Assembly (NCBI RefSeq): GCF_042685085.1
Contig: NZ_JBHUMM010000009.1
Span: forward strand, 1-64,000
Source of the DNA: Marinicrinis sediminis
GTDB taxonomy: Bacteria; Bacillota; Bacilli; Paenibacillales; KCTC-33676
Length of the DNA stretch: 64,000 bases
Reading direction: 5' to 3'
A model generated the notes under the pieces. It was not told the origin of the DNA and made no database searches. It saw only the letters and a list, made by a program, of their open reading frames with translations. The translations under genes and the position numbers were made by a program. Positions 10,001-17,314 of the stretch are shown one piece after another (position 1 is the stretch's first letter; every line of letters begins with the position of its first letter).

Positions 10001-10749
10001 CAGGCAAGCCCGAAGTGATCGGATTGTACAAACAATATGCGGATATGCGGATGAACATCCTTCCGTATATCTATGATCAGGCCATCAAGAGCAGTCGGAC
10101 CGGTCTGCCGATGATGCGGGCGATGTTTGTGAGTTTTCCGGATGATCCGCGCGGCATGATGCTGGAGGATCAGTATATGTTTGGCGATCATCTGCTCGTA
10201 GCCCCTGTGGTGGAGGAAGGACAATTTACGAGATCCGTCTATTTCCCTGCCGGATCATGGATATCTCTGCTGGGCGAGCACGAGGTGCGAGACGGAAAAG
10301 CCTGGCAGACTGTAACAGCAGATCTGGATGAGATTCCGGTCTATATGCGGGAGAACAGCATGCTGGCTCTCAATCTGGATGACAGTCTTCAGCTGGCTTC
10401 CCATGTCGGCAACCGCGTGGATCAATACGAGCAGCTTTGTTTCATGTTGTATATCACAGATCATCTGCAGGAAACATTCGAGGATGATTTGGGCAAACAG
10501 GCGGCATTCACGGCAACCAGGCACGAAGGTCATGTCGATTTGACATGCAGGCTGGCGGTCGATCATCCGGTTACCCTCATCTTCAGAGGGTTGGACAAGG
10601 TGGAGACGATCTTCATCGATGGCGAGCGTGCTCGCATGGTTCACGGTAGCGAAGATCTGGCAGTCGGCTGCTGGATGAGACAACATCACAACTGGATCGT
10701 CAGACTGGATCGTGCAGCAGCGTCATTGCAGATTCGTCTGAAGTCCTGA
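7027..10749 (+). CDS. GH31 glycosidase fused to an N-terminal glucoamylase-like helical domain
   Basis: A 1240-residue enzyme without a signal peptide, so probably cytoplasmic. Residues about 1-300 look like an (alpha/alpha) six-hairpin glycosidase domain (DTSYWLWVLGEYMKASGDKE resembles GH15/GH63 helical repeats). Residues about 315-420 form a beta-sandwich. A GH31 N-domain and TIM barrel follow. The GH31 nucleophile is Asp847 in GFKTDGGE and the acid/base is Asp913 in WAGDERSTYEAF; both are present. GGGAGGG lies 6 nt before the ATG. It follows the importer genes and precedes a second GH31, so it probably cleaves imported alpha-linked oligosaccharides. Specificity (alpha-glucosidase, alpha-xylosidase or other) cannot be decided. 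The GFKTDGGE motif differs from the WNDMNEP of classical alpha-glucosidases, so the two GH31 enzymes probably differ in substrate. Confidence 0.85.
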   Translation: MWGEINQLTTRDAAFWAVYQIRRGAAGEVKAFLTTEQAEYVQTQPSALDTSYWLWVLGEYMKASGDKELLEEMSTWTQSAIQRVLSAWQQPEAHWLGVREPAIYLSHFAIHYGALLSMQPYVMTEEIQQGLKAIRECVFARFIKEGRVVSKLGSTDIYGDIVLAAVPFGMLGIEDRILIEALMVVQEELVHKGVRFAHDDTYFGGCEHTALSGLLAWYYIEKGELSKGKRLLAQLDQLADEQGRLPEIDPATTREPLYVDPHLNQASGQLKPGHLASILKAMAQLVLEERAAEQAASSESAVKILHEPTGKDDPYLTFPYERYPRQPLASDLVRIRMQTEPVSASQQVLVEYKVNEQEGPAISMTLEATPDGEQYWEAFLGRFAWGDQVQYRFRVEDDGEQVTSKWYACEISKWLPLEDVTAIYRDGDAAKIHFAPLPAPFGNTASSQSDNAGSPVLTCHTGTGTDASVRMQIAFDEPAPGQQTAHMPEEATGLSWMIGEYAVRIERAASGWTYQIERQGQPVVSSYTEMNGSFLEVLTDGRGHMSKLRVRLHLQSDERVFGMGERFSRIEYRGLELDNYVYNEYRSQGLKTYIPNPFYLSSAGYGLYVDTMHYTKFRFGSRIGDLLEVEVNLAQGNQRPIADMNLFLGQPLQIMEQYANVSGKPVLPPKWAFGPWMSSNNWDSQQEVEKQVALTNQYQIPSTVLVLEQWSDEATFYIFNDAQYEVKDGNEALTYEDFTFPEWGRWPNPKQMVDDLHANGLKVLLWQIPIQKYMYGIAHGQRDADEQAMLDNGYYVRMADGQPYRIPYNWFKDCLVIDFSHPQAKEWWFRKRRYLTEEIGFDGFKTDGGECIFGDDLMFADGSTGAELRNRYPLDYIGSYYEFVQEQTGGDGITFSRAGYSGAQKFPMHWAGDERSTYEAFRASIRAGLSCSMSGIPYWGWDLGGFHGDIPTAELFVRSTQMAAFCPVMQYHAETKGEFNQDRTPWNIAERTGKPEVIGLYKQYADMRMNILPYIYDQAIKSSRTGLPMMRAMFVSFPDDPRGMMLEDQYMFGDHLLVAPVVEEGQFTRSVYFPAGSWISLLGEHEVRDGKAWQTVTADLDEIPVYMRENSMLALNLDDSLQLASHVGNRVDQYEQLCFMLYITDHLQETFEDDLGKQAAFTATRHEGHVDLTCRLAVDHPVTLIFRGLDKVETIFIDGERARMVHGSEDLAVGCWMRQHHNWIVRLDRAAASLQIRLKS

Positions 10750-10765
10750 TGAGGAGAGACACACC

Positions 10766-13228
10766 ATGCAGACAAGTGAAACCATACATCCCGACAACAT
10801 TGGACCCAAATCCCAAATGGACATGAAGCCAGCAAGAACACCTGGACGTCTTCAGTCATGGACCTTTGACCCCGAGCAAGGTATCGCTTTGCTCTACGGG
10901 GATCATGCCAACCTGGCGATTCGCTTTGTGAGTGAGGAGATCATTCGGGTGCAGCTGTTTGAGCAGGAGCAGCCTGACTGGTCTGCTACCGTAGCTGTGC
11001 TGGACTTGGAACAGGCAGTTCCGGTAATGGACGTTACAGAGACCGAAACAGAGCTGTGGGTGAGCGGAGCGAAGCACACCGTGCGGGTCTCACGTGCTGA
11101 GCTGTCCTTTCAGCTCTTGCGATCGGATGGAGAGCCGGTGACAGGCGCTCATCAGCTGGAATGGGATCGGACGGGCACCCGATGTATCGGGGAGCTGTCA
11201 CCGACTGCCCAGCTGTACGGCTTGGGGGAAACGACGGGGGATTTGAACAAGCGGGGCGAACAGTACACAATGTGGAACTCCGATGTGTTCGATCCCCATG
11301 TACCGGAAACGCCGTCTCTGTATCAATCCATACCGTTCCTCGTCCATTTTGATCAGGGGCAGAGCTATGGCTGTTTTCTCGATAATCCGGGCAAATGCGA
11401 CTATGATTTGCGGAATCGGCCAGACGCGTATGAAATTCAGATTTCGACCGGAAAGCTGGATATGTACCTGATTGCAGACGAGGAATTGAAGCAGGTGCTG
11501 ACCCATTATACGGCGCTGACAGGACGGATCAGCATGCCACCCCTGTGGGCGCTCGGCTATCATCAGTCTCGTTACAGTTACAAGAGCCAGGAAGAAGTCA
11601 TGACCATCGCGCGTACCTTTCGTGAAAAGCAGATCCCGTGCGATGTCATTTATCTGGATATTCATTACATGGATGGGTACAGGGTATTTACCTTCGACAA
11701 GGAACAGTTTCCCGATCCGCAGCAGATGATGACAGAGCTTGTGGAAATGGGCTTTCGTGTCGTGCCGATTGTTGATCCAGGCGTGAAAAAGGATGCATCC
11801 TATTCCGTCTACCGGGAAGGGATTCAGCACGATTATTTCTGCAAGAAGCTGGAAGGTGACCTTTATACGGGCGAAGTATGGCCGGGGGAGAGCGCCTTTG
11901 CCGATTTTACGAAGGAAGAGGCCGCCCGGTGGTGGGGGCGCCAGCATCAATATTACACGGACATGGGCATATCCGGCATCTGGAATGACATGAACGAGCC
12001 CAGTATATTCAATGTGGACAGTAAAACGATGGATCTCGATGTGATCCATGAGCATGATGGCCGATACAGCACGCACGAAGAAATTCACAACCTGTACGGA
12101 CTGCTGATGTCACGGGCGACCTTTCTCGGGTTACGGGAACTGCTGGAAGGAGAGCGGGCCTTCGTGCTGACGCGGGCAGGGTATGCCGGCATTCAGCGTT
12201 ATGCCGCTGTCTGGACAGGCGATAACCGCAGCTATTGGGAGCACTTGGCGATGGTCATGCCGATGACCCTCAATCTCGGCCTGTCCGGCATCCCGTTTTG
12301 CGGCACGGATATCGGGGGCTTTGCCCATCATGCGTCTGGCGAACTGGTTGCGCGCTGGACACAGCTGGGTACCTTCTCGCCTTATTGCCGCAATCACAGT
12401 CTCGATGGGACTCGCTATCAGGAGCCATGGCAGTTCGGAGAGGAGATCGAAGCGATCTGCAAGCAGTACATTGAGCTGCGTTATCGCTGGCTTCCTCACC
12501 TGTACTCGCTGTTCCATGAAGCTTCCCGCACGGGTTGGCCGATTTTGCGTCCGCTCCTGCTGGAATTTCCGCAGGATGCAGAGACCTATGGACTGTCCGA
12601 TCAGATGATGGTGGGCAGCCAGGTGATGATCGCTCCAATCTATCGTCCCAATACGACGCGACGAGCCGTCTATTTGCCGCAGGGCAGCTGGGTGGATTAC
12701 TGGACGGGTGAAGAACTGGAGGGGGGACAGTATCATTTGGCGACCGCGCCACTCGATACGATGCCCATCTATATCCGGGGCGGCGCGATTTGGACCGAAG
12801 CCGAGCTTGCGTCAAGCACGCAATACCAGCAATGGGATACGATTCATATCCAGCTGTATGCGAACGGGACGGGAGAGAGCGCGACATCGTATTATGAGGA
12901 TGACCGGCAGACCTACGATTATGAGTCAGGAGCCAGTCAGATGTTTGAGCTGAAGCGGGTCCAGACAGAAGATCGCCTTTCATTCAGCGTCTCTCGTACC
13001 CATACGTGCGAGGATGCGGCATCGGTCAAGAAATGGAAGCTGACAGTCAGACATTTGCCAAGAACGCCACAATCCGTTGAAGGGCTTGAGCAACAGGGAG
13101 ATAGCTGGCGGTATGACCAGGAGCGGCATGAAGTGATCGTAGAGACTTCCCGCATCGAATTTGAAATCAACATTCACTTCCCCTCCTTCCTGTCAGGTCA
13201 TTCCTGTCCCAGACCTTCCGGTGATTGA
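10766..13228 (+). CDS. GH31 alpha-glucosidase
   Basis: An 820-residue retaining glycosidase. The nucleophile is Asp408 in the canonical WNDMNEP motif and the acid/base is Asp486 in WTGDNRSYWEH. The N-terminal domain carries LYGLGETTGDLNKRG, typical of alpha-glucosidase II/MalA-type GH31 enzymes, and a beta-rich C-terminal part follows the barrel. No signal peptide is present, so it acts inside the cell on imported sugar. ATGAGGAGAG precedes the ATG, 16 bp after the previous stop. It is the last gene of the operon and a strong terminator follows. Release of glucose from alpha-oligosaccharides is the expected role. Confidence 0.93.
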   Translation: MQTSETIHPDNIGPKSQMDMKPARTPGRLQSWTFDPEQGIALLYGDHANLAIRFVSEEIIRVQLFEQEQPDWSATVAVLDLEQAVPVMDVTETETELWVSGAKHTVRVSRAELSFQLLRSDGEPVTGAHQLEWDRTGTRCIGELSPTAQLYGLGETTGDLNKRGEQYTMWNSDVFDPHVPETPSLYQSIPFLVHFDQGQSYGCFLDNPGKCDYDLRNRPDAYEIQISTGKLDMYLIADEELKQVLTHYTALTGRISMPPLWALGYHQSRYSYKSQEEVMTIARTFREKQIPCDVIYLDIHYMDGYRVFTFDKEQFPDPQQMMTELVEMGFRVVPIVDPGVKKDASYSVYREGIQHDYFCKKLEGDLYTGEVWPGESAFADFTKEEAARWWGRQHQYYTDMGISGIWNDMNEPSIFNVDSKTMDLDVIHEHDGRYSTHEEIHNLYGLLMSRATFLGLRELLEGERAFVLTRAGYAGIQRYAAVWTGDNRSYWEHLAMVMPMTLNLGLSGIPFCGTDIGGFAHHASGELVARWTQLGTFSPYCRNHSLDGTRYQEPWQFGEEIEAICKQYIELRYRWLPHLYSLFHEASRTGWPILRPLLLEFPQDAETYGLSDQMMVGSQVMIAPIYRPNTTRRAVYLPQGSWVDYWTGEELEGGQYHLATAPLDTMPIYIRGGAIWTEAELASSTQYQQWDTIHIQLYANGTGESATSYYEDDRQTYDYESGASQMFELKRVQTEDRLSFSVSRTHTCEDAASVKKWKLTVRHLPRTPQSVEGLEQQGDSWRYDQERHEVIVETSRIEFEINIHFPSFLSGHSCPRPSGD

Positions 13229-13235
13229 AACACGC

Positions 13236-13278
13236 ATCCCTTTCCTGCCTGATACGGGCAATGGAAGGGGATTTTTTT
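13236..13278 (+). terminator. Rho-independent terminator of the alpha-glucoside operon
   Basis: ATCCCTTTCC (13236-13245) pairs with GGAAGGGGAT (13263-13272) with one wobble. An inner TGCC/GGCA stem extends the hairpin and TTTTTTT follows directly. Confidence 0.85.
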
Positions 13279-13395
13279 CATTTCTTTTTCTTGCAATATC
13301 CGGCATAATAGAGTCAGTCACTCCGGCCAAGACGGGCACGGACTGGTTTGCGTTTAAGCGATACGCTGAACGGGTACATACAGGAGGTATGAGAA

Positions 13396-13866
13396 ATGAA
13401 CGGATCAACGGACCGACCTTCATCCAGTCGGTGGAACGAATATATGAAACAGAACGGGTTGTATCTCGCGTTTATGGTGGCCCTCATCTCCACACTGGGC
13501 TCTCTTTATTATTCGGAGTTGCGTGAATTCATTCCTTGCGAATATTGCTGGTACCAGCGCATTCTCATGTACCCGCTAGTGTTGTGGTTCGCCATCGCAG
13601 CCGTTCGGAAGGATTTGGGCGTCATCATGTACACCCTGCCATTATCCATGCTCGGAATGGGCTTTTCCATGTATCACTACCTGACGCAGAAGGTAGCCTT
13701 TTTCCATGAACGTGCCGGAGCTTGTGCCGGTCTAATCAAGTGCAACGAAGCCTATGTCAATTATTTCGGATTTGTGACCATCCCGTTCTTGGCATTCATC
13801 GGATTTACCCTCATCACCCTTGTCCTGTTGCTGACCTATCGGGCTGCAAAAACCGGACAAGTATAA
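13396..13866 (+). CDS. bdbC: Thiol-disulfide oxidoreductase of the DsbB/BdbC family
   Basis: A 156-residue membrane protein with four predicted helices. It re-oxidises an extracellular disulfide-forming partner (BdbD type) and passes electrons to quinone. The two cysteine pairs of the family are visible: Cys48 and Cys51 in PCEYCWYQR, and Cys110 and Cys116 in GACAGLIKC. AGGAGGT lies 8 nt before the chosen ATG; another ATG sits too close to that site. No bdbD-like partner is adjacent. It is a single gene between the sugar operon and racE. Confidence 0.9.
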   Translation: MNGSTDRPSSSRWNEYMKQNGLYLAFMVALISTLGSLYYSELREFIPCEYCWYQRILMYPLVLWFAIAAVRKDLGVIMYTLPLSMLGMGFSMYHYLTQKVAFFHERAGACAGLIKCNEAYVNYFGFVTIPFLAFIGFTLITLVLLLTYRAAKTGQV

Positions 13867-13959
13867 ACCCTGTGGACAAATGAACGTACCTTTTCGCTTG
13901 CTTTGTCATAAAGTAGGTAAGGAAAGTCGTTTGAATAACTAGTAAAGGAAGCGGTGTAC

Positions 13960-14769
13960 GTGCATCGACCGATAGCCATCTTAGATTCAGGAGTAGGCGG
14001 TCTGACGGTAGCGAGAGAGATTATGCGTCAGCTGCCGAAAGAAAAAGTCATGTATTTCGGTGATACAGAAAGAACGCCGTACGGACCCCGCTCAGCTGAT
14101 GAAGTGCGCGCTTTTACCCATCAAATTGTAGACTATTTGCTTCAGTATAATCCGAAAATGATCGTCATTGCCTGCAATACAGCTACCGCAGCTGCGCTCG
14201 ATGACATTCGTGCTGCCGTCGATGTGGAAGTCGTCGGTGTCATTGAACCTGGTGCCCGTTCTGCAATCACACATACCCGGACCGGGATGGTAGGCATCAT
14301 TGGAACGGAAGGCACCATTCAGAGCGGTGCTTACAAGCGGGCCTTGCATGCCTTGTCTCCCCAAATCGAAGTGTACAGCCTGGCTTGTCCGGCCTTCGTA
14401 CCCTTGGTGGAGAAGGGACTCTTTGATTCGGAACAGGCGACGGAGGTTGTGGCCGATACCCTCTCTGTCATGAAAACGTATCCGATCGATTGCCTGGTGC
14501 TGGGTTGTACGCACTATCCATTTCTCCAGCCCACCATTGCCAAAGTGATGGGGCCGGAGGTAGAACTGATTAACTCCGCGGAAGAGACGGCCAGGGAAAT
14601 TAGCACCATCCTTAGCCACAAGCAGTTGCTGGCCCAGTCGCTGGAAGTGCCGCAGCACCAGTTTTTTTGCAGCGGAGACCCGAAAATGTTCCGCAAGATT
14701 GTACAAATCTGGCTTCATGAGGACGTGCAGGTCACGCCTGTTACCTGGCCTGTCTCCAATATGATGTAA
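13960..14769 (+). CDS. racE: Glutamate racemase
   Basis: Converts L-glutamate to D-glutamate for peptidoglycan. The product of 269 residues starts MHRPIAILDSGVGGLTVARE. The two catalytic cysteines are Cys72 in ACNTATAA and Cys183 in LGCTHYPFL. The GTG at 13960 was preferred because AGGAAG lies 8 nt upstream; the in-frame GTG at 13954 would leave only 2 nt. Length and motifs fit the cofactor-independent MurI/RacE family. It is monocistronic and followed by a tandem-repeat tract and a terminator. Confidence 0.95.
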   Translation: MHRPIAILDSGVGGLTVAREIMRQLPKEKVMYFGDTERTPYGPRSADEVRAFTHQIVDYLLQYNPKMIVIACNTATAAALDDIRAAVDVEVVGVIEPGARSAITHTRTGMVGIIGTEGTIQSGAYKRALHALSPQIEVYSLACPAFVPLVEKGLFDSEQATEVVADTLSVMKTYPIDCLVLGCTHYPFLQPTIAKVMGPEVELINSAEETAREISTILSHKQLLAQSLEVPQHQFFCSGDPKMFRKIVQIWLHEDVQVTPVTWPVSNMM

Positions 14770-14793
14770 CCCTGAGATTTCGTTCACCGTATT

Positions 14794-14893
14794 CACGATT
14801 CCCAGATCGACTTCATGATTCCTAGATCGACATCATGATCCCTAGAGCGTCTACATGATCCCTAGAGCGTCTACATGATCCCTGGAGCGTCTG
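14794..14893. repeat. Five tandem copies of a 20-bp unit
   Basis: Copies start at 14794, 14814, 14834, 14854 and 14874. The consensus is CATGATCCCTAGAGCGTCTA; copies 3 and 4 are identical, the outer ones diverge at 1-6 positions, and a partial sixth copy follows. It lies in the 3' region of racE ahead of the terminator. There is no open frame through it and its role is unknown. Confidence 0.85.
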
Positions 14894-14914
14894 CATGCTC
14901 CCGGAATCATGACA

Positions 14915-14951
14915 AGCACCGAGGCATTTTCCTGCCTGGGTGCTTTTTTAT
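14915..14951 (+). terminator. Rho-independent terminator after racE
   Basis: AGCACCGAGGC (14915-14925) pairs with GCCTGGGTGCT (14934-14944) with one mismatch, followed by TTTTTTA. Confidence 0.85.
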
Positions 14952-15005
14952 TTCACCATCGCATATATATGGCAGAGGAATACGATCAGGAGGGATACGC
15001 AGACC

Positions 15006-16208
15006 ATGTCCTTTAATTATGTAGTCAAACAAGGCGATACCCTGTATCGGCTTTCAAGAAGATTTGGCGTCAATATGCCGTCGATCATTGCCATCAATCC
15101 GCAGCTGAGCAATCCAGCGCGCCTGGTACCCGGCCAGGTGATCCAAATACCGGGTCGCATGAATCAATACTATGTGATTCAACAGGGGGATACCCTCTAC
15201 AGCATTGCGATGAGCATGAATGTTTCATTGCAGCGTCTGCTGGCAGCCAACCCGGGCATTCTTCCTCAGTCTCTTCAGATTGGACAGACTATCGTGATTC
15301 CACCTGGAGCTGGCAGCGGCATCGTGGACACCCAGACAGACTATGGCTATCAGGAGATGATGAATGATATCCGTCTGCTGAAGCAGCGCTATCCCTTCCT
15401 GGAAGTGACCGATATCGGAGCCAGTGTGATGGGGAAGCGGCTTCCGCTCATCAAGATCGGGCAAGGTCCCGTTCACGTTCACTACAACGGCTCCTTCCAT
15501 GCCAATGAATGGATCACAACGGTCCTGTTGATGAAATTTCTGGAAGACTATGCACAAGCCGTGGAGAACGGCACCTCCATCGGCGGCCGTTCAGCCAATG
15601 CGCTCTACAATCAGACCAGCCTGTGGATCGTGCCGATGGTCAATCCGGACGGCGTCGAGCTCGTTCAGGACGGACTCACACCGCAGCATCCTTATTATCA
15701 GCAACTGCTGGCCTGGAATGAGAATTCCCTGGATTTCAGTGGCTGGAAGGCCAACATCCGGGGAGTGGATCTCAATGACCAGTATCCGGCCAACTGGGAA
15801 GAGGAGAAGAAAAGGCGATCCCCGGCAGGTCCGGGTCCCCGAGATTATGTGGGTACCGCACCCTTGACCGAGCCCGAGGCGATTGCGGTGGCCCTGCTGA
15901 CGCGCAACCTGCCGTTGTCGCTGGCCATCGCCTTTCATACACAAGGGGAAGAGATTTATTGGAATTACCGTGATCTGGAGCCACCGGAGTCTGAGAAACT
16001 GGCGGATCGGTTTGCCAGCGTGAGCGGATATCGCGCTGTGAAGCTCACGGGAAGTGATGCGGGCTACAAGGATTGGTTCATTCAGGATTTCCGCAAGCCG
16101 GGCTTTACCGTCGAAGCGGGTCTTGGACAAAATCCGCTGCCCATTGAAGCCTTCAATCGCATATACAAGCAGGTCTTGCCCCTTATGGTAGAAGGGCTGA
16201 GCCCTTGA
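15006..16208 (+). CDS. LysM-M14 peptidoglycan peptidase (gamma-D-glutamyl-diamino acid endopeptidase I type)
   Basis: A 400-residue zinc carboxypeptidase-like enzyme. Two LysM peptidoglycan-binding repeats (about residues 4-48 and 54-98, each with a QGDTLY core) precede an M14 domain. Zinc ligands are His165 and Glu168 (HANE) and His311 (AFHTQGEE); the catalytic base is Glu370 (TVEAGLG). This layout matches endopeptidase I of Lysinibacillus sphaericus, which cuts gamma-D-Glu-meso-Dap bonds during sporulation or wall turnover. The start at 15006 (MSFNYVVKQG) has GGAGGG upstream; the open frame extends further back, but into the terminator. No classical signal peptide is visible, as in that enzyme. 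Confidence 0.88.
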   Translation: MSFNYVVKQGDTLYRLSRRFGVNMPSIIAINPQLSNPARLVPGQVIQIPGRMNQYYVIQQGDTLYSIAMSMNVSLQRLLAANPGILPQSLQIGQTIVIPPGAGSGIVDTQTDYGYQEMMNDIRLLKQRYPFLEVTDIGASVMGKRLPLIKIGQGPVHVHYNGSFHANEWITTVLLMKFLEDYAQAVENGTSIGGRSANALYNQTSLWIVPMVNPDGVELVQDGLTPQHPYYQQLLAWNENSLDFSGWKANIRGVDLNDQYPANWEEEKKRRSPAGPGPRDYVGTAPLTEPEAIAVALLTRNLPLSLAIAFHTQGEEIYWNYRDLEPPESEKLADRFASVSGYRAVKLTGSDAGYKDWFIQDFRKPGFTVEAGLGQNPLPIEAFNRIYKQVLPLMVEGLSP

Positions 16209-16245
16209 GCAAGCCGACTGGTCGGTACCTGCCAGTTCGTCAGCA

Positions 16246-16274
16246 TTGATTTTCCCCGTTCCTTTCTATACAAT
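16246..16274 (+). promoter_or_regulatory. SigA-type promoter of the DUF1450 gene
   Basis: TTGATT (16246-16251) and TACAAT (16269-16274) with a 17-bp spacer, ending 40 bp before the start codon. Confidence 0.65.
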
Positions 16275-16314
16275 AGTGAGAGTTTACATCTGCAAGAATA
16301 GAGAGGAATACAGA

Positions 16315-16536
16315 ATGGCGAATGATATTCGAATTTGCGATAAATGCAAGCATATGTCTATGAAGACTACCCAACAAAAACTGGCCAAGCTCGTCCCCGA
16401 TGCCGAGGTGAAGGTTGGCTGCAAGTCGTACTGTGGTCCGTGCGCGCGCTATGCGTTTATTTATATTAACGGACGATATGTAACGGGGAAGACCGAGGAC
16501 GAGGCCCTGGAAAAAGCCAAAAAGTATATCAAGTAA
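16315..16536 (+). CDS. DUF1450-family small cysteine protein
   Basis: A 73-residue cytoplasmic protein beginning MANDIRICDKCKHM. It has paired cysteines near the N terminus (CDKC) and in the middle (GCKSYCGPC), then YINGRYVTG. This is the pattern of the DUF1450 family of Firmicutes, whose function is unknown; a metal- or thiol-related role is only a guess. AGAGGA lies 7 nt before the ATG and a good promoter sits upstream. It converges on the LytTR gene, leaving only 5 bp between the stop codons. Confidence 0.85.
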   Translation: MANDIRICDKCKHMSMKTTQQKLAKLVPDAEVKVGCKSYCGPCARYAFIYINGRYVTGKTEDEALEKAKKYIK

Positions 16537-16541
16537 GTTCG

Positions 16542-17288
16542 TCAGGCTTGATTCTCCAGCATGTCCAGCACTTCATTCAACTTGCTTTTTGAAATATAGG
16601 CGGACTGATCGTACTGGCGGAAATAGACCAGATGCGTATCCCCGGCTGATTGAATCGTATAGATATATTCCAGATTGATCAGATATGAGCGATGGGACTG
16701 GATAAATCGGTTGTCCAGCCTGTTTGTCAGGGCCCCCAATGTATCATTGATCTCGTACATTCCGCTGATCGTATGCAGGATGCATTTTCGATTATGCTTC
16801 TCCACAAAAATCAGATCGGCAACCGGGATAAAGTGAGTGGTCGTTCCGCTTCGGAACACGAGTCGGTTTGTCTTCGAGTGTGGGGATGACGTCCGTCCTT
16901 GACGCGGCTCCTGCTGAACATTCAACAGTTGTCTGGATTTCTCGACCGCCTGGTACAGGCGGTCTTTTTGATAGGGCTTGACAATATAGTCAACGGCAGA
17001 CACATCAAAGGCCTGCAGGGCATAATCATCATGGGCGGTAATGAAGACCACCTTCAAATGAGGCGCGATTTCCACGCATTGTTTGATTGCTTCCAGACCA
17101 CTGAGCTTGGGCATGCTGATATCGACAATGACCAGCTGCGGGTCCTTTAATTTCACGAGCTGGACCAGTTCTTCCCCGTCCTCAGCCTGACCGGCCAGTG
17201 TAAGGTATGGAATGGGCTCGAGCAATCTGCATAAAATGTGCCTGGATGATTCGTGATCCTCCGCAATGATGACTTTCATTTCATCCAT
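16542..17288 (-). CDS. LytTR-family response regulator
   Basis: A 248-residue regulator. The receiver domain (residues about 5-120) has the phosphorylatable Asp56 in VIVDISMP and the KPY lysine. A LytTR DNA-binding domain (about 148-245) carries the FIQSHRSYLINLEYI signature. GGAGG lies 7 nt before the chosen ATG (MDEMKV). It sits 26 bp downstream of a large PAS-containing hybrid kinase on the same strand, so the two probably form a signalling pair. LytTR proteins bind direct repeats upstream of their targets; the targets here are not known. Confidence 0.9.
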   Translation of the reverse strand: MDEMKVIIAEDHESSRHILCRLLEPIPYLTLAGQAEDGEELVQLVKLKDPQLVIVDISMPKLSGLEAIKQCVEIAPHLKVVFITAHDDYALQAFDVSAVDYIVKPYQKDRLYQAVEKSRQLLNVQQEPRQGRTSSPHSKTNRLVFRSGTTTHFIPVADLIFVEKHNRKCILHTISGMYEINDTLGALTNRLDNRFIQSHRSYLINLEYIYTIQSAGDTHLVYFRQYDQSAYISKSKLNEVLDMLENQA

Positions 17289-17314
17289 ATGTAATCCTCC
17301 CTCAATACGCAAGG

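Noticed and set aside
14794..14893. Possible CRISPR array
   Set aside because: The units are contiguous 20-bp tandem copies with no spacers and no cas genes nearby.
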